In this document: positions 57,333 to 64,000 of the stretch, piece after piece
Position numbering within the stretch: the stretch's first letter is position 1
Layout of the letters: every line of letters begins with the position of its first letter
Origin: an uncultured Gellertiella sp.
GTDB taxonomy: Bacteria > Pseudomonadota > Alphaproteobacteria > Rhizobiales > Rhizobiaceae
DNA length: 64,000 nt
Assembly (NCBI RefSeq): GCF_963457605.1
Contig: NZ_OY735139.1
Span: 2,634,001 to 2,698,000 of the forward strand
Direction of reading: 5' to 3'
Program-made: the position numbers and the translations under genes
The notes under the pieces: generated by a model
Databases searched by the model: none
Told to the model about the DNA's origin: nothing
Seen by the model: only the letters and a program-made list of their open reading frames with translations

Positions 57333-58232
57333 TCACATTGCCCGGTCGACCTCTTCCCCCATCGGGATCGACGGCTGTGCCCCGGCCTTGAGGCAGGCGA
57401 GCGAGCCCGCGACGGCGGCGCGCCGGAGCGCCTTGTCAAATGGCATGCCACTGCCCAGCGAGGCGGCGAAATAGCCGCAAAACGTATCGCCCGCACCGAC
57501 CGTGTCCACCGGCTCGATTTTCAGGCCTGCGGCCCGGTGGATCGCGCCGTCGCGGATGGCAATCACGCCTGCACCGCCAAGCGTGACGATGATGGTCTGA
57601 CCGGTCTCGCCCTGCAGGCGCTTCAGCGCCGTCTCGCGTTCGCTGTCGCCAAGTCCATGCTGTCCGGCGAGTCGCTCGAATTCGGTTTCATTGGCAATGA
57701 CGATATCGGCCTTGCGGCCAAGCTCCTGGGCGCGGTCGGTGAGGGGCGCGATGTTGATCACCGAGGTCACGCCCCTTGTCCGGGCGGCGATCAGGGCGGC
57801 TTCGACCGCTTCCGGCGGAATTTCCAGCTGCAGCAGCAGGTAATCACCGGCATTCATGGCGGCAACTGCATGTTCCGCATCGCTGACTGACACGGCGCCA
57901 TTGGCTCCGGGAACCACGGCGATCATGTTCTCGCCATCGCCGCCGACCAGGATCAGGGCTGTGCCGGTGGGGCTGGGCAGGATCCTGACAGCACCCATGT
58001 CCACACCGGCATCATGCATCATGGCCGTCGCCTGGGCCGCAAAAGGGTCGTCGCCGACGGCGCCGACCATGCGCACCATCGCTCCCGCCCGTCGGGCCGC
58101 GAGCGCCTGATTGGCACCCTTGCCACCGGCAGCGGTTGAAAAGGCGGTGCCCGAGACGGTTTCACCGGGCTTCGGCAGCCGGTTCGTCGTGGCGACAAGA
58201 TCCATGTTGATAGAACCGATGACAGTAATCAT
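57333..58232 (-). CDS. rbsK: Ribokinase (PfkB family)
   Basis: A 299-aa PfkB-family sugar kinase. The N-terminal GSINMDLV, the substrate loop AAGGKGANQALA and the catalytic DTVGAGDTFCGYF fit ribokinase. It phosphorylates ribose to ribose-5-phosphate. It lies in the same orientation as the chemoreceptor and rmuC, 51 bp after rmuC would end on this strand, and may support nucleoside salvage with the nucleoside hydrolase. Confidence 0.9.
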   Translation of the reverse strand: MITVIGSINMDLVATTNRLPKPGETVSGTAFSTAAGGKGANQALAARRAGAMVRMVGAVGDDPFAAQATAMMHDAGVDMGAVRILPSPTGTALILVGGDGENMIAVVPGANGAVSVSDAEHAVAAMNAGDYLLLQLEIPPEAVEAALIAARTRGVTSVINIAPLTDRAQELGRKADIVIANETEFERLAGQHGLGDSERETALKRLQGETGQTIIVTLGGAGVIAIRDGAIHRAAGLKIEPVDTVGAGDTFCGYFAASLGSGMPFDKALRRAAVAGSLACLKAGAQPSIPMGEEVDRAM

Positions 58233-58283
58233 TTAAATCAATCCGGCCATGATGTTGCAATGGCAGGAGAGTGCATGAGGGGC

Positions 58284-59465
58284 TCACTCCTCGTCAACCA
58301 CCCTCAGCTTCAAAAGACCGGTCCGGCTCTCGGCGAAACGCCGGGTTTCCGGCTTTTCCCCGGAAATTGCGTCGGCATGTGCAGGTGAAAGATCCAGATC
58401 GGAAATCCGGTCGCCACGCCGGGCAATCTTGGTCGAGGAGGTGACGATCCCGTCGACATCCTTTTGTGCCTGGGTGAAGTGCGACTGGAGCTTGCCCACC
58501 CGGTCATCCAGCCGCCCGAGATCCTGCATCAGGGCGGCGACCTCCGCCTGGATGAGATGCGCCTGTTCCCGCATCCGGTGATCGCGGAGGATCGCCTGCA
58601 TCAGCTGCACGGACAGCATCAGCAGGGAGGGCGAGACGATCATGACGCGGGCACGCTGCGCCTTTTGCACCAGCATGTCGAAACTCTCGTGAATATCGGA
58701 AAAAATCGATTCCGACGGCACGAACAGAAAGGCGGTGTCCTGGGTTTCTCCGGCCAGCAGATATTTTTCGGCGATGGTGCGGATATGCAGCTCCATGTCG
58801 CGCCGGAACTGCTGGGCGGCGAGCTGTCGGCCTGCGGGATCGGGGGCCTCCCGATAGGACGTCCAGCCCTCCAGCGGAAATTTGGCATCGATGACCAGAT
58901 CCGGAGCCCCGTTCGGCATGCGAATCACGCAGTCCGGTCGCGTGCCATTCGACAGCGTGGGCTGGAAGTCATAGGCCCCCAACGGCAGGCCGTCCGACAC
59001 GATACTCTCCATGCGTCCCTGGCCGAAGGCACCGCGCGTCTGTTTGTTGGCCAGAATGGCCTGCAATCCCGCCATGTCCCTGGCAAGCGTCTGGATATTG
59101 TTCTGCGCGGTATCGATGACCGCCAGCCGTTCATGCAGCTGTTGCAGGTTCTGATGGGTGGCATTGGCCTGGGCCTGAAGGGTGGAGCCGATTCGCCCCG
59201 ACATGCCGTCTAGCCGTTCACCCAGCACCCGGTTGAGCTCCTGCTGGCGCTGGCCGAACAGGTCGGTCATCGAGGTCAAGCGCCCCTGAAGCTCGGCATG
59301 GGACCGCAGGATGTCATTCACTGCCAGGGATTGCAGCTGCATCCGGCGGCTGATGGCGCGGATTACGGCGAGAAAAATCAGGAATATCGTGGCGAACAAG
59401 GCCGCGAGCAGCACGATCTCAAGCGGGCTCCACGTCCCTGGCGTGGACAGGATGACATTGCTCAT
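58284..59465 (-). CDS. rmuC: DNA recombination protein RmuC
   Basis: A 393-aa protein with an N-terminal transmembrane helix (about residues 16-38), a coiled-coil region (about 40-135) and the RmuC nuclease-like domain (DLVIDAKFPLEGWTSY, DTAFLFVPSESIF). RmuC limits inversions at short inverted repeats in E. coli. It is divergent from the globin-coupled chemoreceptor, and the intervening region is AT-rich. Confidence 0.92.
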   Translation of the reverse strand: MSNVILSTPGTWSPLEIVLLAALFATIFLIFLAVIRAISRRMQLQSLAVNDILRSHAELQGRLTSMTDLFGQRQQELNRVLGERLDGMSGRIGSTLQAQANATHQNLQQLHERLAVIDTAQNNIQTLARDMAGLQAILANKQTRGAFGQGRMESIVSDGLPLGAYDFQPTLSNGTRPDCVIRMPNGAPDLVIDAKFPLEGWTSYREAPDPAGRQLAAQQFRRDMELHIRTIAEKYLLAGETQDTAFLFVPSESIFSDIHESFDMLVQKAQRARVMIVSPSLLMLSVQLMQAILRDHRMREQAHLIQAEVAALMQDLGRLDDRVGKLQSHFTQAQKDVDGIVTSSTKIARRGDRISDLDLSPAHADAISGEKPETRRFAESRTGLLKLRVVDEE

Positions 59466-59708
59466 GGTGAATATTCGGGCCCTTCATTCCGGAGTATGGA
59501 GATCAAACCATGAACAGAGTGGCAAAACAAGGGGTATTTTGAGGGCGGCCCACGCGAACAGGTGGTATCCGGATATGGATTATATATTAAAAGTATTTAA
59601 ATGGCCGCTAAAATTCACAGCGACTCCTTAAGGCAATTTTTACCAGAAGAGTCTTTTTTAATACATGAATATATTATCAATTCAGGGTGGCAACCCGAGG
59701 AGTTTCTA

Positions 59709-61235
59709 ATGGCCGAATTGGATGCGAAACGGGAACTTGAAGCACGGTTGAGCTTCATTGGCCTTGATGACGCTGCAAGGGATACATTGCGCAGTCTGGG
59801 GCCGGTCATTGATGCCTCGATGGACGCTGCTCTCGACGTTTTCTACACGAAGGTGCGCGCCACGCCGCAGACAGCTGCGTTTTTCCGCAACGAGACCATG
59901 ATCGCCGGAGCCAAGAAGCGGCAGATGCAGCATTGGAGCGTGATGACGGGCGCAAGCTTCGACATCCGCTATGTCGAGGCGGTGAGCACGATCGGAGCGA
60001 CCCATGCCCGGATCGGACTGGAACCGCGCTGGTATATCGGCGGCTATGGCCTGCTGATGGAACAGCTGATCCATGCGGTCATCGAGAAACGCTGGCCATC
60101 GCGCTTCGGCAGAAGCAAGTCGAGACAATTGGCCAATGAAGTCTCGGTGATGGTCAAGGCCGCCATTCTGGACATGGATTATTCCATCTCCGTCTATTTG
60201 CAGATTCTCGAACAGCAGCGCCAGGAGGCGGAAGCCGCCCGTGCCGGCATCGAGGCCCAGCAGAACGAAGCCCTTTCGGCGTTGACCGGAGCGCTTGGAG
60301 CGCTGTCGCAGGGCGATCTGGAATCGCGGATGCCGGAAGGACTTGCGGAAAACTTCCACACCATGGTCGATGACTACAACGGCGCGGCGGAAAACCTGCG
60401 CTCGACGCTTGGCACCGTGCGCCATGCGGCAGAGCAAATTCTGACCGCCACCTCGTCGATTGCCGAAGCCACCGATGATCTCGCCCGCCGCACCGAACAG
60501 CAGGCCGCCGGTCTCGAGGAAAGCACCGCCGCGCTTCAGGAACTCACCAACACCGTTGGCTCCACCGCCGAGGGCGCGAAGAAGGCGTCGACCGTCGTCG
60601 GCCAGGCCCTGAGCGAGGCAAAGGTCTCCGGGGAAGTCGTGACCAAGGCAGTCTCCGCCATGGGTGCCATCGAAAAATCCTCCGACGAAATTTCCAAGAT
60701 CATTGGCGTCATCGATGAAATCGCCTTCCAGACCAATCTTCTGGCGCTCAACGCCGGTGTCGAGGCGGCGCGCGCCGGCGAGGCGGGTCGCGGTTTTGCG
60801 GTGGTGGCCCAGGAAGTGCGCGAGCTTGCCCAGCGCTGCGCCAGTGCGGCGCGGGAAATCAAGGGCTTGATCTCGCAGAGCTCCGGCCATGTGCAGAGCG
60901 GCGTCAGCCTCGTCAACGAGGCGGGCAGTGCGCTCGACAAAATCATTGGGCGGATCGTCGATATCAACGGCATCGTCACCGAGATTGCCTCGGCGGCGGC
61001 CAGCCAGTCCGGCGGGCTTCGCGAGGTCAGCTCGGCAATCGTCAACATGGACCAGATCACCCAGCAGAATGCCGCCATGGTGGAACACAGCTCGACCCAG
61101 ACCTTCGGGCTGAGGTCAGAAGTCGAGAAACTGGTGACGGCGCTCCGCGGCTTCCGCACCCGCGGCGCCGACCGGGTGGAACTTCCGCACTTCCGGCAGG
61201 AAGATCTGGTGCGCATGCGCCAGCGCTCCGCCTGA
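59709..61235 (+). CDS. Globin-coupled methyl-accepting chemotaxis protein (HemAT-like)
   Basis: A 508-aa soluble oxygen-sensing chemoreceptor. The N-terminal protoglobin domain (about residues 1-160) has the proximal haem His99 in the segment GATHARIGLEPRWYIGGY. There is no transmembrane helix. The C-terminal MCP domain has the tip [24 protein letters not shown] at 59709 follows AGGAG; the frame is open back to 59601, giving an extra 36 residues that could be real. It lacks a CheR-binding pentapeptide at the end. Confidence 0.92.
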   Translation: MAELDAKRELEARLSFIGLDDAARDTLRSLGPVIDASMDAALDVFYTKVRATPQTAAFFRNETMIAGAKKRQMQHWSVMTGASFDIRYVEAVSTIGATHARIGLEPRWYIGGYGLLMEQLIHAVIEKRWPSRFGRSKSRQLANEVSVMVKAAILDMDYSISVYLQILEQQRQEAEAARAGIEAQQNEALSALTGALGALSQGDLESRMPEGLAENFHTMVDDYNGAAENLRSTLGTVRHAAEQILTATSSIAEATDDLARRTEQQAAGLEESTAALQELTNTVGSTAEGAKKASTVVGQALSEAKVSGEVVTKAVSAMGAIEKSSDEISKIIGVIDEIAFQTNLLALNAGVEAARAGEAGRGFAVVAQEVRELAQRCASAAREIKGLISQSSGHVQSGVSLVNEAGSALDKIIGRIVDINGIVTEIASAAASQSGGLREVSSAIVNMDQITQQNAAMVEHSSTQTFGLRSEVEKLVTALRGFRTRGADRVELPHFRQEDLVRMRQRSA

Positions 61236-61348
61236 GGTCGGGTCAGGGCTGCCGGTCCCCCATCCTCCTCAACCCGGCAGCCAAAAAAACGCATCGCGGC
61301 GCATCTCGATAATTCCCTCCGCCGAAAAGATCGGTTATGGGGGATGCC

Positions 61349-61861
61349 ATGACCATAAAGCCGCTCATCATCCTTCCCGATCCGCTGCTCCGCCAGGTAT
61401 CCGAACCGGTGGAGCGCATCGATTCCGACAGTCTGCGTCTCGTCACGGACATGCTGGACACGATGTATGATGCGCCGGGCATCGGCCTTGCCGCCATCCA
61501 GGTGGGCGTGCCGCGCCGATTGCTGGTGATCGATGTCTCCAAGGAGGGCGAGGACAGGCAGCCGCTGGTGTTCTTCAATCCGGAGATCGTGGCGTCCGGG
61601 GAGGCCCGCTCGGTCTATGAGGAAGGCTGCCTTTCGATTCCGGATTATTATGCCGAAGTCGAGCGGCCCGCCGCCGTGACGGTCAAATATCTCGACCGGG
61701 ATGGCAAGGACCAGCTGATCGAGGCGGATGGCCTGCTCGCCACCTGCCTGCAGCACGAAATCGACCACCTGAACGGCACCCTGTTCATCGACCACATCTC
61801 GCGCCTGAAGCGGGAAATGGTCATTCGCAAATTCACCAAGGCGGCGAAGGCCAGGCTTTAG
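61349..61861 (+). CDS. def: Peptide deformylase
   Basis: A 170-aa metalloprotease that removes N-terminal formyl groups from new proteins. All three motifs are present: [18 protein letters not shown] and QHEIDH. ATG at 61349 is preferred over 61337. It heads a def-fmt-truA group. Confidence 0.96.
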   Translation: MTIKPLIILPDPLLRQVSEPVERIDSDSLRLVTDMLDTMYDAPGIGLAAIQVGVPRRLLVIDVSKEGEDRQPLVFFNPEIVASGEARSVYEEGCLSIPDYYAEVERPAAVTVKYLDRDGKDQLIEADGLLATCLQHEIDHLNGTLFIDHISRLKREMVIRKFTKAAKARL

Positions 61862-61928
61862 CCGGGGGCGGCGGTTTCGCCGCAACCTGCGCTATGCCGG
61901 GCCGCCTTGCCTGATCGGATTGCCGGAC

Positions 61929-62864
61929 ATGTCCCTGCGCATCATCTTCATGGGTACGCCCGATTTCGCCGTGCCGACGCTGGAAGCCCTGGCGAAAGCC
62001 GGGCACCAGATCGTTGCGGCCTATTCGCAACCGCCGCGCGCGGCGGGCAGGCGGGGACTGGAATTGCAGGCATCTCCGGTCCACCAGGCGGCGGATGCGC
62101 TCGGCATTCCCGTCTTCACCCCGCTGAATTTCAAGGAAGCGGCGGACCGCGACCTGTTTGCCAGCCACCGGGCGGATGTCGCCGTCGTGGTCGCCTACGG
62201 CCTGCTGCTGCCGGAGATGGTGCTGAACGCCCCACGGCTTGGCTGCTACAATGGCCATGCGTCGCTGCTGCCGCGCTGGCGCGGGGCCGCCCCGCTGCAA
62301 CGGGCCCTGATGGCCGGCGACACCGAAACCGGCACCATGGTGATGAAGATGGACAAGGGGCTCGACACCGGTCCGGTGGCCATGACCGCCCGGGTTGCCA
62401 TCGATCCTGCCATGACGCTCGGGCAATTGCACGATCGCCTGATGCAGGTGGGGGCATCCCTGATGGTGGAGGCGATGGCGGCGCTGGAAGCCGGCACCCT
62501 GACGCTCATGCCCCAGTCCGGGGACGGCGTGCTCTATGCCCGGAAAATCGAAAAGGCCGAATGCCGGATCGATTTTTCGAAACCCGCAGAGGCCGTGCAC
62601 AATCACATCAGGGGGCTGTCTCCCTTTCCGGGCGCCTGGTTCGAGCTTGACCTTCATGGCAAGGCCGAGCGGGTCAAGGTGCTGGAAAGTGAGGAGGCCG
62701 AAGGTGCCGGTCCGGCAGGCCTGTGCCTTGACGCGGGTGGCAGGGTGGCCTGCGGGTCGGGAGCCATCCGGTTGCTGCGCCTGCAGAAGGCCGGCGGCAA
62801 GGCGCTTGGCTTCGACGAATTCCTGCGTGGCACGCCGCTGCCTGTTGGCACGAGGATTGGCTGA
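61929..62864 (+). CDS. fmt: Methionyl-tRNA formyltransferase
   Basis: A 311-aa enzyme that formylates initiator Met-tRNA. Formyl-transferase domain: [18 protein letters not shown] near residue 105, with Gly where most homologues have a larger residue between Asn and His; the catalytic Asn and His are kept. ATG at 61929 is used; TTG at 61920 is in frame. The stop overlaps truA by one base (TGATG). Confidence 0.95.
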   Translation: MSLRIIFMGTPDFAVPTLEALAKAGHQIVAAYSQPPRAAGRRGLELQASPVHQAADALGIPVFTPLNFKEAADRDLFASHRADVAVVVAYGLLLPEMVLNAPRLGCYNGHASLLPRWRGAAPLQRALMAGDTETGTMVMKMDKGLDTGPVAMTARVAIDPAMTLGQLHDRLMQVGASLMVEAMAALEAGTLTLMPQSGDGVLYARKIEKAECRIDFSKPAEAVHNHIRGLSPFPGAWFELDLHGKAERVKVLESEEAEGAGPAGLCLDAGGRVACGSGAIRLLRLQKAGGKALGFDEFLRGTPLPVGTRIG

Positions 62865-63619
62865 TGCCGCGCTACCGCCTGCTCGTCGAATATGACGGAA
62901 CGCCCTATGTCGGCTGGCAGAGGCAGGACAATGGCGCTTCGGCGCAGGGTGCGCTGGAAAAGGCGGTTCTGTCCCTGACCGGCGAAGCCGTCTCCATCCG
63001 TGGCGCAGGCCGCACCGATTCCGGCGTGCATGCGCTGGGGCAGGTCGCCCATGTCGATCTGCAACGCCACTGGGTGGCCGACAAGCTGCGCAATGCGCTC
63101 AACGCCCATCTCGGGCAGGCGGGCGAACGGGTCTCGGTGATTTCCGCCGCAGAGGTGCCGGACGATTTCGACGCCCGGTTTTCCGCACTCCGCCGCCATT
63201 ATCTCTATCGCATCATCTCGCGGCCCGCACCGCTGGCCATCGAGAGGAACCGCGCCTGGTGGGTGACGAAGCCGCTGGATTCGCGTGCCATGCATGAAGC
63301 AGCCCAGCGACTGGTCGGGCACCACGACTTCACCACCTTCCGCTCGATCCATTGCCAGTCGGCAAGCCCGGTGAAAACGCTCGACCGGCTGGATGTCAGC
63401 CGCAGCGGCGACCTGATCGAGATCCGCGCCACCGCCCAGAGCTTCCTGCACAACCAGATCCGCTCCTTTGCCGGTACGCTCAAGATGGTGGGCGAGGGCA
63501 AGTGGACGCCGGATGATGTCCAGTCAGCGCTTGAGGCCCGTGACCGCAAGGAATGCGGCCCGGTCGCGCCGCCGGAAGGCCTCTATTTCATGCAGGTCGA
63601 TTACCCGGACTTTGACTAG
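62864..63619 (+). CDS. truA: tRNA pseudouridine synthase A
   Basis: A 251-aa enzyme modifying U38-40 of tRNAs. The catalytic Asp52 is in [11 protein letters not shown]. It is coupled to fmt by a one-base overlap. Its TAG stop codon lies inside the CTAG end of the repeat that follows. Confidence 0.96.
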   Translation: MPRYRLLVEYDGTPYVGWQRQDNGASAQGALEKAVLSLTGEAVSIRGAGRTDSGVHALGQVAHVDLQRHWVADKLRNALNAHLGQAGERVSVISAAEVPDDFDARFSALRRHYLYRIISRPAPLAIERNRAWWVTKPLDSRAMHEAAQRLVGHHDFTTFRSIHCQSASPVKTLDRLDVSRSGDLIEIRATAQSFLHNQIRSFAGTLKMVGEGKWTPDDVQSALEARDRKECGPVAPPEGLYFMQVDYPDFD

Positions 63620-63821
63620 AGTTTGTCAGGGAAAAGTGGAATCCTGTTTTCCCGAATAGACAAACGACAACAAGGGGAGCCAGAGTCTGTCTGGTTCAAT
63701 ATGAGCCTGACAGACTCTAGAGTTTGTCAGGGAAAAGTGGAATCCGGTTTTCCCGAAAAGACAAACGAAAACAAAGGGCCCTAGAGTCTGTCTGGTTCAA
63801 TATGAACCTGACAGACTCTAG
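63616..63821. repeat. Tandem pair of palindromic intergenic repeats, about 101 bp each (RIME-like)
   Basis: Two nearly identical copies, 63616-63720 and 63717-63821, share the central CTAG. Each has a first hairpin (GTTTGTC...GACAAAC enclosing GGGAAAA/TTTTCCC) and a second (AGAGTCTGTC, GGTTCA and TGAACC or TGAGCC, GACAGACTCT). They look like rhizobial mosaic palindromic elements. They fill the space between the converging genes truA and the next gene. Confidence 0.85.
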
Positions 63822-64000
63822 GGCGGGGTTATTCCCAAAAAGCCGTCGACCCAGTCGGACAGGAACAGCACCGGCACCATCTGGACCAGCACAAGGGCGG
63901 CAATCAGCAGCTGATGCGGGCCGCACAGCATCCGGAACAGCCGGTGCATGGCATAGAGCAGGGCGGTGAGCAGGATCAGCCAGGCAAAGGCAACCAGTCC
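63818..64000 (-). CDS. Membrane protein, partial (C-terminal end only)
   Basis: The last 60 codons of a minus-strand gene that continues beyond the window. Two hydrophobic helices are visible (VAFAWLILLTALLYAM and LLIAALVLVQMVPVLFL) and the product ends GFLGITPP. No family is assigned. Its TAG stop lies in the CTAG end of the repeat. Confidence 0.7.
   Translation of the reverse strand, partial: GLVAFAWLILLTALLYAMHRLFRMLCGPHQLLIAALVLVQMVPVLFLSDWVDGFLGITPP

Noticed and set aside
63616-63821. CRISPR array from the two repeat copies
   Set aside because: Only two long copies in direct tandem, each internally palindromic, with no spacers and no cas genes.

Overview
The window is about 64 kb of GC-rich chromosome from an alphaproteobacterium, most likely a member of the Rhizobiaceae. 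The evidence is the gene content and order. OlsB (ornithine-lipid acyltransferase) lies beside an NADP-malic enzyme fused to a phosphotransacetylase-like domain, then mutS, glnD and murJ. There is also a ptsN-hpf-rpoN-lptBAC block, a Fur/Mur-type regulator, a PraR/PhrR-type regulator before metK, rpsT next to dnaA, and several rhizobial-type intergenic repeats. No tRNA, rRNA, CRISPR array or intact insertion sequence was seen.

Layout. 1-3.5 kb: ubiB (cut by the window start) and ubiE on minus, then mutM and rpsT on plus. 3.5-6.1 kb: a gene-free, structured leader of about 1 kb and then dnaA. 6.1-7.2 kb: a saccharopine-dehydrogenase-like oxidoreductase. 7.2-10.35 kb: an accessory island of visibly lower GC and different codon use. 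It holds a 79-aa orphan gene, a frameshifted phage-type HNH nuclease remnant, and a two-gene CBASS-like defence operon (patatin phospholipase effector plus CD-NTase). Pieces resembling rhizobial repeats lie at both edges. 10.35-20.6 kb: hemW-rdgB, a VOC protein, rph, hrcA, grpE, ptsN, hpf, rpoN (reading frame broken) and lptB-lptA-lptC. 20.9-27.8 kb: sppA, ihfB, lapA, two RNA methyltransferases, lspA and a hybrid histidine kinase. 27.8-38.9 kb: olsB, tme, mutS, glnD, murJ and a VOC protein. 38.9-52.6 kb: trpS, a universal stress protein, an NfuA-like protein, tsaB, rimI, mur/fur, plsC, miaB, phoH, ybeY, corC, lnt, an XRE regulator, metK and trmB. 52.6-64 kb: a DUF1150/Hsp20 pair, a nucleoside hydrolase, a Cache chemoreceptor, ribokinase, rmuC, a globin-coupled chemoreceptor, def-fmt-truA, a tandem palindromic repeat and a partial membrane-protein gene.

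How the genes work together. Most are housekeeping genes in tight, often overlapping, operons: ubiquinone synthesis, envelope building (LptABC, LspA, Lnt, MurJ, PlsC, OlsB), translation and RNA modification (MiaB, TrmB, TrpS, Def, Fmt, TruA, YbeY, TsaB, RimI) and nitrogen/PTS regulation (GlnD, PtsN, RpoN). The nucleoside hydrolase and ribokinase could form a nucleoside-ribose salvage route.

The main points of interest are: the compact CBASS-like operon in phage-like debris; the single-base frameshift in rpoN at a six-base G/C run; the long structured region before dnaA; a candidate RNA thermometer before hsp20; and a repeat whose two ends supply the stop codons of two converging genes.
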